Shown here in pieces: positions 17,174 to 27,618 of a stretch of 64,000 nt of DNA. The DNA is from Rubrivivax sp. (GTDB taxonomy: Bacteria; Pseudomonadota; Gammaproteobacteria; Burkholderiales; Burkholderiaceae_C), in contig JAIXSE010000021.1 in NCBI GenBank assembly GCA_027484825.1, positions 186,001 through 250,000 of the forward strand, given 5' to 3'. The notes below the pieces were generated by a model. The model was not told the origin of the DNA. It did not search any database and saw only the letters and a program-made list of their open reading frames with translations. The translations under genes and the position numbers were made by a program. The first letter of the stretch is position 1. Every line of letters starts with the position of its first letter.

Positions 17174-18844
17174 ATGATCCGCATCAACGAACTCCGCCTG
17201 CCGCTCAACCATCCGGAAGAGGCCCTGCGCCCGGCCATCGTGTCCCGCCTGGGCATTCCGGATGCACAGCTTCAGTCCTTCACCGTCTTCAAGCGCAGTT
17301 ACGACGCGCGCAAGAAGACCGCCATGGTGCTGATCTACAGCATCGACTGCGAGGTGGAGAACGAAGCGGCGGTGCTGGCTCGCCTGCAGGGCGATGCGCA
17401 CGTCAAGCCGTCTCCGGACACGTCCTACAAGTTCGTCGGTCATGCGCCGGCCGACTTCTATGCCGCTGAGCGCCCCCGGCCCGTGGTCATCGGCTTCGGG
17501 CCGTGCGGCATCTTCGCCGCCCTGATCCTGGCGCAGATGGGCCTGCGGCCGATCGTGCTGGAGCGTGGCAAGCAGGTGCGCGAACGCACCAAGGACACCT
17601 GGGGCCTGTGGCGCCAGAGCGAGCTCAACCCCGAGTCGAATGTGCAGTTCGGCGAGGGCGGCGCCGGCACCTTCTCAGACGGCAAGCTCTACAGCCAGAT
17701 TTCCGACCCGCGTTTCCTCACCCGCAAGGTGCTGACCGAGTTCGTCAAGGCCGGGGCGCCGGAGGAAATCCTGTACGTCAGCAAGCCTCACATCGGCACC
17801 TTCCGCCTGGTGAGCATGGTCATCAAGATCCGCGCCGAGATCGAGCGGCTGGGCGGCGAGATCCGCTTCCAGCAGAAGGTGACGGACCTGCTGATCGAGC
17901 CCGATGCCCAGGGCGTCCAGCATGTGCGGGGCGTGACGCTGGAATCCGGTGAGCACCTCCGCGCGGACCATGTGGTGGTGGCTCTGGGCCACAGCGCGCG
18001 GGACACCTTCACGATGCTGCATGAGCGCGGCGTCTACATGGAGGCCAAGCCGTTCTCCATCGGCTACCGGATCGAGCATCCACAGTCGATCATCGACAAG
18101 GCCCGGTTCGGCCCGAATGCTGGACACCCCATCCTTGGCGCGGCGGACTACAAGCTGGTCCACCATGCCTCCAATGGCCGCTCGGTCTACAGCTTCTGCA
18201 TGTGCCCGGGCGGCACCGTGGTGGCGGCGACCTCCGAACCCAATCGCGTGGTCACCAATGGCATGAGCCAATACTCGCGCGCCGAGCGCAATGCCAATGC
18301 CGGCATCGTGGTGGGCATCTCGCCGCAGGACTACCGGCAGGACGGCAAGAAGGACGGCAGCCTGGTGAACCCGCTGGACGGCCTGGCCTTCCAGCGATAT
18401 TGGGAGTCCCGCGCCTTTGAACTGGGGGAGGGCGACTACCGGGCCCCCGCCGCCCTGGTGGGTGACTTCATCAAGCGCCAGCGCAGCACGATGCTCGGCA
18501 CAGTGGAGCCCAGCTACAAGCCTGGTGTGACCATGACCGACCTGCAGCAGAAGGGGCGCGGCAGTCTGCCCGAGTACGCGCTGGATGCCATCCGCGAAGC
18601 CCTGCCGGCCTTCGAGCGGCAGATCCGTGGCTTCTCGATGAACGATGCGGTGCTGACCGGCGTCGAAACCCGTACCTCCTCGCCGCTGCGCATTACCCGC
18701 GGCAAGGACTATCAAAGCCTGAATGTCCGCGGCCTGTATCCGGCCGGTGAAGGCGCCGGGTATGCCGGCGGCATCATGTCGGCCGGGGTGGACGGCATCG
18801 AGGTGGCGGAGGCGCTGGGGCAGGCGCTGCTGGCCGAGCGCTGA
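17174..18844 (+). CDS. NAD(P)/FAD-dependent oxidoreductase (COG2509-type FAD dehydrogenase)
   Basis: 556 residues. A roughly 90-residue N-terminal domain (MIRINELRLPLNH...KRSYDARKK) precedes the FAD-binding Rossmann fold (VVIGFGPCGIFAALILAQMG, then the acidic end IVLERG). The central FGEGGAGTFSDGKLY and C-terminal LYPAGEGAGYAGGIMSAGVDG segments are typical of this uncharacterised flavoprotein family. Substrate unknown; the family is widespread in bacteria. There is no good Shine-Dalgarno before ATG 17174, but the family's start sequence fits. The next gene downstream is a LysR regulator whose link to this enzyme is not shown. Confidence 0.85.
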   Translation: MIRINELRLPLNHPEEALRPAIVSRLGIPDAQLQSFTVFKRSYDARKKTAMVLIYSIDCEVENEAAVLARLQGDAHVKPSPDTSYKFVGHAPADFYAAERPRPVVIGFGPCGIFAALILAQMGLRPIVLERGKQVRERTKDTWGLWRQSELNPESNVQFGEGGAGTFSDGKLYSQISDPRFLTRKVLTEFVKAGAPEEILYVSKPHIGTFRLVSMVIKIRAEIERLGGEIRFQQKVTDLLIEPDAQGVQHVRGVTLESGEHLRADHVVVALGHSARDTFTMLHERGVYMEAKPFSIGYRIEHPQSIIDKARFGPNAGHPILGAADYKLVHHASNGRSVYSFCMCPGGTVVAATSEPNRVVTNGMSQYSRAERNANAGIVVGISPQDYRQDGKKDGSLVNPLDGLAFQRYWESRAFELGEGDYRAPAALVGDFIKRQRSTMLGTVEPSYKPGVTMTDLQQKGRGSLPEYALDAIREALPAFERQIRGFSMNDAVLTGVETRTSSPLRITRGKDYQSLNVRGLYPAGEGAGYAGGIMSAGVDGIEVAEALGQALLAER

Positions 18845-18989
18845 GGGAGCACCGAGGGGGCGCTGCCCCCGGGTTTCATCGACTAGATTGAAACCCCAGG
18901 CTTCGCTGGGGACGAAGGGACTATCATGGAGGTCGGTAGTCCACGCCATGATGGCGAAGGCTACAGTCAACCCTAGCCAGAAGCCCACC

Positions 18990-19883
18990 ATGCGCCTCGA
19001 TCTCACCACCCTCAACCTCGTCTTGGCCATCGAACAGACCCGGTCGATCACCCGGGGTGCCGAGCGCGAGCATCTGGCACTGGCCGCTGCCAGCAAGCGG
19101 ATTTCCGACCTCGAGACCCGTCTGGGCGTGCAACTCTTCGAGCGCCGCGCCCGTGGTGTCGAGCCGACCGAAGCCTGCCGCGCCCTGGTCCGCCACATCC
19201 GTTCCCTGCATGCCTCGCTGCATGCGCTGGAGAGCGAAGTGGTGGAATTTGCCCGCGGCATCAAGGGCCATCTGCGCATTGCCGCCAATGCCGGCGCTAT
19301 CGCCGAAGCGTTGCCGCCCGACCTGGCCGCCTTCTCCCAGGCCCATCCCCAGATCCGCATCAGCCTGGAAGACCAGACCAGTGCCGAAGTGCAGGCGGCA
19401 GTGGCCGAAGGACGGGCCGATGTCGGCGTGTTCACCACCCCCTTGCTCGACAACCGCCTGCAGACCTGGAATTACCGCCATGGCCGGCTGTCGGTGCTGG
19501 TGCCCAACCGCCATGCGCTGTCGGACCGCAGCTCCGTCAGCTTCGACGACCTGCTGGACCACGACCTGGTCGGCCTGCACAGTGGCGCCGCCGCGCAGGA
19601 GCTGATGCTGCAGGAAGCCATGGCCCGTGGCCGCACGCTCAAGGCCCGGCTGCAGGTGCGCGGCTTCGATGCCATTGCCCAGCTGGTGGAAGCCGGTATG
19701 GGTGTGGCGGTGCTGCCGGACGCGCCCGCCCGCCGATTTGCCCAGGTCTTCGAGGTCCAGCGGCTGGATCTGGATGAAGCCTGGGCCCGTCGCGACTATG
19801 TTCTGGGTGTGGCCCGCCAGGAGCGCCTGCCCACCGTGGTGCAGCGCTTTGTGGACGCGCTGTGCCCGCCCCCCGCCAAGTGA
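18990..19883 (+). CDS. LysR-family transcriptional regulator
   Basis: 297 residues. An N-terminal winged helix-turn-helix ([39 protein letters not shown]) is followed by a periplasmic-binding-protein-like effector domain ([39 protein letters not shown]). It is on the same strand as the leucine genes, 58 bases upstream of leuC, so it may regulate them or simply be a neighbour. LysR regulators are more often divergent from their targets. The start at 18990 gives the compact [11 protein letters not shown]-terminus; an ATG at 18948 adds 14 residues. Confidence 0.88.
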   Translation: MRLDLTTLNLVLAIEQTRSITRGAEREHLALAAASKRISDLETRLGVQLFERRARGVEPTEACRALVRHIRSLHASLHALESEVVEFARGIKGHLRIAANAGAIAEALPPDLAAFSQAHPQIRISLEDQTSAEVQAAVAEGRADVGVFTTPLLDNRLQTWNYRHGRLSVLVPNRHALSDRSSVSFDDLLDHDLVGLHSGAAAQELMLQEAMARGRTLKARLQVRGFDAIAQLVEAGMGVAVLPDAPARRFAQVFEVQRLDLDEAWARRDYVLGVARQERLPTVVQRFVDALCPPPAK

Positions 19884-19941
19884 TTCGCTCAGCGTTCCAC
19901 CCAATCGTCTGCCCCGTGACCTTGCAGTGATGGAGAGTCTC

Positions 19942-21372
19942 ATGACCACCCCCCACGCCACTCCGCGCACCCTCTACGACAAGCTCTGGGACGAGCATGT
20001 GGTGCATACGGAAGAAGACGGCACCGCCGTGCTGTACATCGACCGCCATCTGGTCCATGAAGTGACCAGTCCGCAGGCCTTTGAAGGGCTGGACATCGCC
20101 GGCCGCAAGGTCTGGCGCCTGTCGGCCAACCTGGCGGTGAGCGACCACAACGTGCCTACCACCGATCGCAGCCAGGGCATTGCCGACCCGGTCTCTCGCC
20201 TGCAGGTGGACACGCTGGACGCCAACTGCGACCGCTTCGGCATCACCCAGTTCAAGATGAGCGACCGCCGCCAGGGCATCGTGCATGTGATCGGCCCGGA
20301 GCAGGGCGCCACACTGCCCGGCATGACGGTGGTCTGCGGCGACAGCCACACCTCCACCCATGGCGCCTTCGGTGCGCTGGCCCATGGCATCGGCACCTCC
20401 GAAGTCGAGCATGTGCTGGCCACCCAGACGCTGCTGGCCAAGAAGGCCAGGAACATGCTGATCAAGGTGGAGGGCCGGGTTGCGCCGGGTGTGGGTGCCA
20501 AGGACATCGTGCTGGCCATCATCGGCCGCATCGGCACGGCCGGCGGCACCGGCTACACCCTTGAATTCGCCGGCTCGGCCATCCGTGCCCTGAGCATGGA
20601 AGGTCGCATGACCGTCTGCAACATGGCGATCGAGGCTGGCGCGCGGGCCGGCCTGATTGCGGTGGATGACACCACCCTCCAGTATGTGAAGGGCCGTCCG
20701 TTCTCGCCGGCGGGCGTTGAATGGGATCAGGCAGTGCAGTACTGGCGCACCCTGCATTCCGACGAAGGGGCCCACTTCGACAAGGTCGTCGAACTGGATG
20801 CCGCGCAGATCCGTCCCCAGGTGACCTGGGGCACCTCGCCCGAGATGGTCCTGTCCATCGAGGATCGGGTGCCGGATCCGGACAAGGAAAAGGACGCCGT
20901 CAAGCGCGGCGCCATGGAGCGGGCGCTGCAATACATGTCGCTGGAGCCGAACAAGGCGATCAACGACATCCGTATCGACAAGGTCTTCATCGGCTCCTGC
21001 ACCAACAGCCGGATCGAGGATATGCGCGAAGCCGCTGCGGTGGTGCGCCGTCTGGGTGGCCGCATCGCCAGCAATGTGAAGCTGGCCCTGGTGGTGCCGG
21101 GCTCGGGTCTGGTGAAGGCGCAGGCCGAAGCCGAAGGGCTGGATCAGGTCTTCAAGGCCGCCGGCTTTGAATGGCGCGAGCCGGGCTGCTCGATGTGCCT
21201 GGCCATGAATGCGGACCGGCTGGAGCCGGGCGAGCGCTGCGCCTCCACCAGCAATCGGAATTTTGAAGGACGGCAAGGGGCCGGGGGGCGTACCCACCTG
21301 GTGAGCCCGGCCATGGCTGCGGCGGCGGCCATGCAGGGCCATTTTGTTGACGTCCGCAAGCTGGGAGCCTGA
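19942..21372 (+). CDS. leuC: 3-isopropylmalate dehydratase, large subunit
   Basis: 476 residues, aconitase-fold enzyme that isomerises 2-isopropylmalate to 3-isopropylmalate with LeuD. The 4Fe-4S cluster cysteines are present: Cys353 in IGSCTNSR and Cys416/Cys419 in [11 protein letters not shown]. Substrate-binding segments [10 protein letters not shown] and [13 protein letters not shown] are intact. The true start is ATG 19942 ([16 protein letters not shown]) with GGAG just upstream. It is first of leuC-leuD-leuB. Confidence 0.97.
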   Translation: MTTPHATPRTLYDKLWDEHVVHTEEDGTAVLYIDRHLVHEVTSPQAFEGLDIAGRKVWRLSANLAVSDHNVPTTDRSQGIADPVSRLQVDTLDANCDRFGITQFKMSDRRQGIVHVIGPEQGATLPGMTVVCGDSHTSTHGAFGALAHGIGTSEVEHVLATQTLLAKKARNMLIKVEGRVAPGVGAKDIVLAIIGRIGTAGGTGYTLEFAGSAIRALSMEGRMTVCNMAIEAGARAGLIAVDDTTLQYVKGRPFSPAGVEWDQAVQYWRTLHSDEGAHFDKVVELDAAQIRPQVTWGTSPEMVLSIEDRVPDPDKEKDAVKRGAMERALQYMSLEPNKAINDIRIDKVFIGSCTNSRIEDMREAAAVVRRLGGRIASNVKLALVVPGSGLVKAQAEAEGLDQVFKAAGFEWREPGCSMCLAMNADRLEPGERCASTSNRNFEGRQGAGGRTHLVSPAMAAAAAMQGHFVDVRKLGA

Positions 21373-21373
21373 C

Positions 21374-22024
21374 ATGGAAGCGTTCACCCTTCACAAGGGC
21401 CTGGTGGCCCCGATGGACCGTGAGAACGTCGATACCGACGCGATCATCCCGAAGCAGTTCCTCAAGTCGATCAAGCGCACTGGCTTCGGCCCCAACCTGT
21501 TCGACGAGTGGCGGTATCTGGACCACGGCGAGCCGGGGCAGGATCCGGCCAGCCGCAAGCCCAATCCGGACTTCGTGCTGAACCAGCCGCGCTATCAGGG
21601 CGCGTCGATTCTCATCGCGCGGGCCAATTTCGGCTGCGGCTCCAGCCGCGAGCATGCGCCCTGGGCGCTTCAGCAATACGGCTTCCGCGCCCTGATCGCG
21701 CCGAGCTTTGCCGACATCTTCTTCAACAACACCTTCAAGAACGGCGTGCTGCCAATCGTGCTGCCGGAAAGCCAGGTGGCCCGTCTGTTCGACGAGGTCG
21801 CGGCTTTCCCCGGCTATCAGCTGACGGTGGACCTGCAGCGCCAGGTGGTGATCAAGCCGGACGGCGAAGAGCTGCCCTTTGACGTGCAGCCCTTCCGCAA
21901 GTACTGCCTGCTCAACGGCTTCGACGACATCGGCCTGACCCTGCGGCATGCCGACAAGATCAAGGCTTTTGAGGCCGAGCGCATCGCCACCAAGCCGTGG
22001 CTGAATCACCGCCTTCCCCGTTAA
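21374..22024 (+). CDS. leuD: 3-isopropylmalate dehydratase, small subunit
   Basis: 216 residues, the swivel domain of the LeuCD enzyme. Recognisable segments are [19 protein letters not shown] near the N-terminus and [16 protein letters not shown] for the active-site loop. Start ATG 21374 is 1 base after the leuC stop with GGGAG inside the leuC end, so the two subunits are translationally coupled. Confidence 0.97.
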   Translation: MEAFTLHKGLVAPMDRENVDTDAIIPKQFLKSIKRTGFGPNLFDEWRYLDHGEPGQDPASRKPNPDFVLNQPRYQGASILIARANFGCGSSREHAPWALQQYGFRALIAPSFADIFFNNTFKNGVLPIVLPESQVARLFDEVAAFPGYQLTVDLQRQVVIKPDGEELPFDVQPFRKYCLLNGFDDIGLTLRHADKIKAFEAERIATKPWLNHRLPR

Positions 22025-22088
22025 ACCAGTCCAGCGCCGCGCAGGCGTGCCCACACTCGGGCGGCTTGCGGCGCCCCAGGGAGACCCC

Positions 22089-23201
22089 ATGAAGATTGCA
22101 GTTTTGCCGGGTGACGGCATTGGCACCGAGATCATCGCCGAGGCCGTCAAGGTCCTGAAGGTGCTGGACCTGCCGCTGGAGATGGAAACCGCGCCGGTGG
22201 GTGGCGCCGCCTATGAGGCGGCCGGCCATCCGCTGCCGGAGGCCACGCTCAAGCTGGCGCAGCAGGCCGACGCGGTGCTGTTTGGCGCCGTGGGCGACTG
22301 GAAATACGACAAGCTCGAGCGGGCGCTGCGTCCCGAGCAGGCCATCCTCGGCCTGCGCAAGGCCCTGGGCCTGTTTGCCAACTTCCGCCCGGCCATCTGC
22401 TATGAGCAGCTCACCCATGCCTCCAGCCTCAAGCCCGAGCTGGTGGCGGGGCTGGACATCCTGATCATCCGTGAGCTGACCGGTGACATCTACTTCGGCC
22501 AGCCGCGTGGCCGCCGCACTGCGGTGGATGGGCATTTCCCCGGCAGCGAAGAAGCCTTCGACACCATGCGCTATTCGCGCCCGGAGATCGAGCGCATCGC
22601 CCATGTGGCCTTCCAGGCGGCCCGCCTGCGCAACCGCAAGGTCACCAGCGTGGACAAGGCCAACGTGCTGGAAACCTTCCAGTTCTGGAAGGATGTGGTG
22701 ACCGAGGTCCATGCCCAGTATCCGGACGTGGAGCTGGAGCACATGTATGTGGACAACGCCGCCATGCAGCTGGTGAAGGCCCCCAAGAAATTCGACGTGG
22801 TGGTCACCGGCAACATGTTCGGCGACATCCTGTCGGACGAAGCCGCCATGCTCACCGGCTCCATCGGCATGCTGCCCTCGGCCTCGTTGGACAAGAACAA
22901 CAAGGGCCTGTATGAGCCCAGCCACGGCAGCGCGCCGGACATTGCCGGGCAGGGAATTGCCAATCCGCTGGCTACAATCCTCTCCGCTGCCATGATGCTC
23001 AAGTTCTCCCTCCACCAGCCCGAAGCCGCTGCTCGTATCGAGCAGGCGGTTCAAGCCGTGCTGGCCCAGGGTCTGCGCACCGCGGACATCTGGAGCGAGG
23101 GCACCCGCAAGGTGAGCACCCGCGAGATGGGTGATGCCGTTGTGTCCGCTGTCAAAGCGGGCACGTCCGCCATCACCACCACCAAAACCATCAAGAGCTG
23201 A
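22089..23201 (+). CDS. leuB: 3-isopropylmalate dehydrogenase
   Basis: 370 residues. NAD-dependent oxidative decarboxylation of 3-isopropylmalate, third step of the leucine branch. Motifs: [15 protein letters not shown] at the start, [14 protein letters not shown], the catalytic-lysine region [11 protein letters not shown], and [30 protein letters not shown] near the metal and cofactor site. CAGGGAGA precedes ATG 22089. Length is normal. Confidence 0.97.
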   Translation: MKIAVLPGDGIGTEIIAEAVKVLKVLDLPLEMETAPVGGAAYEAAGHPLPEATLKLAQQADAVLFGAVGDWKYDKLERALRPEQAILGLRKALGLFANFRPAICYEQLTHASSLKPELVAGLDILIIRELTGDIYFGQPRGRRTAVDGHFPGSEEAFDTMRYSRPEIERIAHVAFQAARLRNRKVTSVDKANVLETFQFWKDVVTEVHAQYPDVELEHMYVDNAAMQLVKAPKKFDVVVTGNMFGDILSDEAAMLTGSIGMLPSASLDKNNKGLYEPSHGSAPDIAGQGIANPLATILSAAMMLKFSLHQPEAAARIEQAVQAVLAQGLRTADIWSEGTRKVSTREMGDAVVSAVKAGTSAITTTKTIKS

Positions 23202-23225
23202 CTGCTCCGGTTCGTCTCGCCCCTG

Positions 23226-23270
23226 CACAAACCCGGCGAAGCGAGCCGGGCAGGGGCCCCAGGGTTTGTG
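23226..23270 (+). promoter_or_regulatory. Two overlapping hairpins between leuB and asd
   Basis: CACAAACCC (23226-23234) pairs perfectly with GGGTTTGTG (23262-23270). A competing stem CCCGGC (23232-23237) pairs with GCCGGG (23244-23249) and shares three C residues with the first. The stems are mutually exclusive, as in attenuators. No T-run follows and no leader peptide is evident, so function is uncertain. Confidence 0.35.
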
Positions 23271-23313
23271 TTGAGACGACCTTCAGCAATTCAAGCGATT
23301 CAAGGAACGCAAG

Positions 23314-24444
23314 ATGACGACATTGGTAGGACTGGTGGGATGGCGCGGCATGGTGGGCTCGGTGCTCATGGACCGCATGGCCCAGGAGCGGGACTTCGAC
23401 CTGATCGAGCCGCTGTTCTTCAGCACCTCGAATGCCGGCGGCACCGCCCCGTCGTTCGCGAAGAACGAAACGCAGCTGCAAAACGCCTTTGATCTGGAGC
23501 AGCTCAAGCGCTGCGAGATCATCATCACCTGCCAGGGCGGCGACTACACCAGCGAGGTCTATCCCAAGCTGCGTGCCGCCGGCTGGGCCGGCCACTGGAT
23601 CGACGCGGCCTCCACGCTGCGCATGGCCAGCGACGCCGTCATCGTGCTGGACCCGGTCAACCTGCCGGTCATCCAGCAATCGCTGGCCAAGGGCGGCCGG
23701 GACTGGATCGGCGGCAACTGCACCGTCAGCTGCATGCTGATGGGCGTGGGCGCCCTCTACAAGGCGGGCCTGGTGGAGTGGATGTCCACCCAGACCTACC
23801 AGGCAGCCTCCGGGGGCGGCGCGCAGCACATGCGTGAGCTGCTGACCCAGTACGGCACCCTCAATGCCGAAGTCCGCGCCCTGCTGGACGACCCCAAGAG
23901 CGCCATCCTGGAGATCGACCGCAAGATCATCCAGAAGCAGCGCAGCCTGTCCGCCGACGAAACCGCCAACTTCGGGGTGCCGCTGGGCGGCTCGCTGATT
24001 CCCTGGATCGACAAGGACCTGGGTAACGGTCAGTCCAAGGAAGAGTGGAAGGGCATGGCGGAAACCAACAAGATCCTGGGGCAGGGCGAGGGCTTTGGCA
24101 CCGCCGCCGTCCCGGTGGATGGTTTCTGCGTGCGCATCGGCGCCATGCGCTGCCACAGCCAGGCGCTGACCTTCAAGCTCAAGAAGGATGTGCCGCTGGC
24201 CGACATCGAAGCCATGATCGCCGCGGACAACGAATGGGTGAAGGTGGTGCCCAATACCCGCGAGGCCACCATCCGCGACCTGACCCCGGTGGCCGTCACC
24301 GGCACCATGACCATCCCGGTGGGCCGCCTGCGCAAGCTGGCCATGGGTCCGGAGTATCTGGGCGCCTTCACCGTGGGTGACCAGTTGCTGTGGGGCGCGG
24401 CCGAGCCGCTGCGCCGCATGCTGCGCATCCTGCTGGAACGCTGA
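23314..24444 (+). CDS. asd: Aspartate-semialdehyde dehydrogenase
   Basis: 376 residues. Reduces aspartyl phosphate to aspartate semialdehyde with NADPH, the entry to lysine/diaminopimelate, threonine and methionine synthesis. The nucleotide-binding start is [15 protein letters not shown], the active-site nucleophile is Cys136 (GGNCTVSCM), and the substrate-binding segment is [16 protein letters not shown]. This is the long gram-negative form. AAGGA lies before the ATG. It follows leuB by 112 bases; dap genes using its product are at 47.6-52.5 kb. Confidence 0.97.
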   Translation: MTTLVGLVGWRGMVGSVLMDRMAQERDFDLIEPLFFSTSNAGGTAPSFAKNETQLQNAFDLEQLKRCEIIITCQGGDYTSEVYPKLRAAGWAGHWIDAASTLRMASDAVIVLDPVNLPVIQQSLAKGGRDWIGGNCTVSCMLMGVGALYKAGLVEWMSTQTYQAASGGGAQHMRELLTQYGTLNAEVRALLDDPKSAILEIDRKIIQKQRSLSADETANFGVPLGGSLIPWIDKDLGNGQSKEEWKGMAETNKILGQGEGFGTAAVPVDGFCVRIGAMRCHSQALTFKLKKDVPLADIEAMIAADNEWVKVVPNTREATIRDLTPVAVTGTMTIPVGRLRKLAMGPEYLGAFTVGDQLLWGAAEPLRRMLRILLER

Positions 24445-24749
24445 GCCGCATCGGCACCGGGTAACACCGGTCGCCGGCTGTGACCAACACCGCCCCGGCT
24501 GTGCCCTCTTCAAGGGGCGCTACCGGGGCGGTGGCACGTCCGGACCCGGGCTTTCCCCGCTTCGTGACCCATTTCGCGTTGCCCGTACGCGACAAGCTGG
24601 TAACCGCCTGTGAACCGTGGCTAGTTCATCCATGCTATTCAGGAGCTTTCTCAGCAACGGAGCGTATATGCTTGCCACCGTTGTGATTTTCTACCGCGGG
24701 AACGGAGCGGGCATTGCCAAACGCTCGCGTCACACAACAACAATACGTC
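24445..24749. other. Intergenic stretch between asd and fimV
   Basis: About 305 bases with no supported gene. It contains a strong 11-bp inverted repeat (separate entry) and, toward the fimV side, AT-richer sequence that probably holds its promoter. A TTG at 24714 preceded by GGAG could be an alternative fimV start. Confidence 0.45.
24488..24533. terminator. Long GC-rich hairpin downstream of asd
   Basis: CACCGCCCCGG (24488-24498) and CCGGGGCGGTG (24523-24533) are exact reverse complements, with a smaller GCCC/GGGC stem inside. It lies 43 bases after the asd stop. There is no U-run, so it may be a non-canonical terminator or an mRNA-stabilising structure. Confidence 0.45.
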
Positions 24750-27479
24750 ATGACAGGCGGTCCAAGTTTTAGGGGCCGCTTTGTTGCTTTGGGGGACGCC
24801 TTGAAAAAACATGCAAGCGCTTATGCGCGATTTGCCCTGAGCCAAGTGGCTGCGGTGACCGCTCTCGGTCTCGCGGCGGGTTCGGCCTGGGGGTTGGGAC
24901 TGGGCAAGCTGACGGTGCAATCGGCGCTGGGGGAGACTCTGCGCGCTGAAATCGACGTCACCAGTCTGACGCCCGAGGAAGCAGCTTCCTTGAAGCTGAA
25001 GGTGGCGCCCCCGGAGGCCTATCGCGCCAGCGGTCTGGACTACAACGCCGTGCTGACCAGTGCCCAGGTGCAACTGGCCCGTCGTGCCGACGGTCGTCCT
25101 TACCTGCGCGTCACCAGTGACCGCTCGGTGCAGGAACCGTTCGTGGACGTGATCCTGGAGCTGAACTGGTCCAACGGTCGTCTGACCCGCGAATTCACGC
25201 TGCTGTTCGATCCGCCGTCCAACAACGTCGCACGCAATACCGACAGCGGCACCTCGCCGGTGATCTCTGCCCCGGCCAGCACGGCCCAGGGGTCGGGCAC
25301 TGCGGCGGTGGCGGGTTCCAACGGCCGCGCCGCATCGGCCGCGCCGATGCCCCCCGCACCGGCCGTGACCGCACGCCCCAAGGCCGCCGCCCCGGCGCCC
25401 ACCGCGCAGGCGCCCGCGCCGGCCACTGGCGCCAGCGAATACACGGTCAAGCAGGGCGACACGCTCTCGCGCATCGCCTCCAAGACCCAGCCCTCGGGCG
25501 TGTCGCTGGACCAGATGCTGGTGGGCCTGTATCGCAACAACCCCGATGCCTTCATCAACAACAACATGAACCGGCTGAAGTCCGGTGCCGTGTTGCAGGT
25601 GCCGGGCAGTGACGCCCTGAATGGCATTTCGCCGCAGGAAGCCCGTCAGGTCATCCAGGCGCAGAGCAGCGACTTCGGTGGCTACCGGTCGCGTCTGGCC
25701 GAGGCTGCGCCGACGCTCAAGCAGACCGACAGCGAGCGCCAGGCCAAGGGCCAGGTGCAAGCCGCCGTCGAAGAGCGCAAGAACGCCGCCGCCCCGACCC
25801 CGGACAAGCTGACCCTGAGCAAGGGCGCTGCCGCCGAGAAGGCTGAAACCAAGGCGTCCAAGGACACCCAGAAGAAAGACTCCGCCGCCCGCGTGGCCGA
25901 GCTGACCCGCAACGTGGAAGAGCTCAAGAAGCTCAGCGCAGCGGCCAAGCCGGCTTCGGCGACGGCTCCGGCGAATGCCCCCACACCGGCTCCTGCGCCT
26001 GCGCCGGCCCCCGCGCCGGTGGTTGCAGCGTCGGTGCCGGCCGTCACGGTCGCTGGCACGCCGCCGGTGGCTGCCTCGGCAGAGGCCTCCTCGCCGGTCG
26101 TGGCTGAAGCGGCTTCGGAGCCGGTGGCTGCCTCCGCACCGGTCGTGGCCCGTCCGATGCCGCAGCCGCAACCCGCGCCGGAAGAGCCGGGTCTGCTGGA
26201 CTCGCTGATGGACTACCTGCCGGCCATCGGCGCCGCGCTGCTGGTCATCGTGGGTGGCATTGGCTACCGCACCTGGAAGGCCAAGAAGGACGCCGCCAAC
26301 CGCGGTGAGACCGCCTTTGCCGAAAGCCGTCTGGCCCCCGATTCGTTCTTCGGCCATAGCGGCGGTCAGCGCGTGGACACCCGCGACGGCGCCGCCAGCG
26401 GCCAGTCGTCGATGAGCTATTCGCTGAGCCAGCTGGATGCCATCGGTGATGTGGATCCGGTGGCCGAAGCCGACGTCTATCTGGCCTACGGCCGCGACCT
26501 GCAGGCCGAAGAAATCCTGAAGGAAGCGCTGCGTGCCAACCCCGAGCGTCTGGCCATCCGCCTGAAGCTGCTGGAGGTCTACGGCAAGCGTCGTGACATC
26601 AAGGGCTTTGAGCAACTGGCCACCCAGCTGTATGCCGAGACCCGCGGTCAAGGCGAAGACTGGGCCAAGGTCCAGGAGCTGGGCCGTCAGGTCGATCCGG
26701 AAAATCCGCTGTACCAGCCGGGCGGCGCTCCGGTGCTGCTGGGCGATGACGACGACCGTCCCGAGCCGATGAACGCCAGCACCTTGCCGGCTGCCGGCTT
26801 GGTGCCGCCGCCGGCCAGCCGTGCCGCTCCGGCAGCAGCGGCCGCCGCCGCAGCCGCCGTGGTGGCCGCTCCGCGCGATGCCGGCCCGTCCAGCCTGATG
26901 GACCTGGACCTGGATCTGGACCTGGGCTCGACCCCGGCACCGGCGCCCGCCATGGCTTCGACGCAAGCGCTGCCCAGCGCCGTGAACCAGCCTGACCTGG
27001 GCATGGATCTGGACCTGAGCACGCCGCCCGCGGCCGCTCCGTCCGCTCGCGACGACCTGCAGTTCGACCTGGGTGACCTGAACGAAACGCCCCGCGCGGC
27101 GCCGAAGTCGGCCCCGGCGCAAGCGCCTGAGTCCCTGGACTTCGACCTGGGTGGCATCGATCTGGACCTGCCGGCTTCGCCGAGCCCGGCTCCTGGCCAG
27201 ACCCTGGACATGGGGTCGCTGGACCTGCCGGACCTGGACGTGCCCGCACCGGCACCGGCCGCCTCCACCGACACGCTGAGCCTGGACGACCTGGGCGTGG
27301 ACCTGGACAGCATCGATCCGAACGATGACGATGCCCTGCAGCGTCAACTGGAGCTGGCTGAAGAATTCCGCCAGATCGGTGACACCGAAGGGGCCCGTGA
27401 CGTGCTGCAGGAACTGGTGGCCAAGGCCTCCGGCCCGCTGCGCGACCGTGCCCAGGCGATGCTGAACCAGTTGCGCTGA
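24750..27479 (+). CDS. fimV: FimV-family pilus assembly/polar hub protein
   Basis: 909 residues. The N-terminal region has a signal-like hydrophobic stretch (AAVTALGLAAGSAWGLGLGKL) and the FimV periplasmic domain (LTVQSALGETLRAEIDVTSL). A LysM peptidoglycan-binding domain follows at about 229-287 (YTVKQGDTLSRIAS), then a long Ala/Pro-rich linker, a single membrane span near 490-507, and an acidic cytosolic tail with DLDLDLDL-type repeats. The C-terminal FimV TPR-like domain is LAEEFRQIGDTEGARDVLQELVAKA. FimV organises type IV pili and the cell pole. The start is uncertain: ATG 24750 has no ribosome binding site, TTG 24714 has GGAG. Confidence 0.93.
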   Translation: MTGGPSFRGRFVALGDALKKHASAYARFALSQVAAVTALGLAAGSAWGLGLGKLTVQSALGETLRAEIDVTSLTPEEAASLKLKVAPPEAYRASGLDYNAVLTSAQVQLARRADGRPYLRVTSDRSVQEPFVDVILELNWSNGRLTREFTLLFDPPSNNVARNTDSGTSPVISAPASTAQGSGTAAVAGSNGRAASAAPMPPAPAVTARPKAAAPAPTAQAPAPATGASEYTVKQGDTLSRIASKTQPSGVSLDQMLVGLYRNNPDAFINNNMNRLKSGAVLQVPGSDALNGISPQEARQVIQAQSSDFGGYRSRLAEAAPTLKQTDSERQAKGQVQAAVEERKNAAAPTPDKLTLSKGAAAEKAETKASKDTQKKDSAARVAELTRNVEELKKLSAAAKPASATAPANAPTPAPAPAPAPAPVVAASVPAVTVAGTPPVAASAEASSPVVAEAASEPVAASAPVVARPMPQPQPAPEEPGLLDSLMDYLPAIGAALLVIVGGIGYRTWKAKKDAANRGETAFAESRLAPDSFFGHSGGQRVDTRDGAASGQSSMSYSLSQLDAIGDVDPVAEADVYLAYGRDLQAEEILKEALRANPERLAIRLKLLEVYGKRRDIKGFEQLATQLYAETRGQGEDWAKVQELGRQVDPENPLYQPGGAPVLLGDDDDRPEPMNASTLPAAGLVPPPASRAAPAAAAAAAAAVVAAPRDAGPSSLMDLDLDLDLGSTPAPAPAMASTQALPSAVNQPDLGMDLDLSTPPAAAPSARDDLQFDLGDLNETPRAAPKSAPAQAPESLDFDLGGIDLDLPASPSPAPGQTLDMGSLDLPDLDVPAPAPAASTDTLSLDDLGVDLDSIDPNDDDALQRQLELAEEFRQIGDTEGARDVLQELVAKASGPLRDRAQAMLNQLR

Positions 27480-27517
27480 CCCGGACGCTGCCCAGACGGC
27501 AGCGGCTACACTTGATC

Positions 27518-27556
27518 AAAGGCGCTCGGCCAAGCCGGGCGCCTTTTGTTTTTTGC
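27518..27556 (+). terminator. Intrinsic terminator after fimV
   Basis: AAAGGCGC...CGGC pairs with GCCGGGCGCCTTT around a short loop and runs into TTTTGTTTTTT. It starts 39 bases after the fimV stop and separates fimV from truA. Confidence 0.85.
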
Positions 27557-27618
27557 GGCTCACGGGGTGGCTGTCGGGTGACGGCTGGCGCGTGACGATG
27601 GACAGACGAGGGCAGGGC

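Noticed and set aside
19627-19941. Upstream extension of the leuC frame
   Set aside because: It is an out-of-frame read-through of the LysR gene; LeuC homologues start near MTTP...RTLYDKLW at 19942.
24651-27347. An 898-residue minus-strand frame across fimV
   Set aside because: Antisense shadow of fimV; the repetitive Arg/Gly/His composition mirrors the fimV Ala/Pro repeats.
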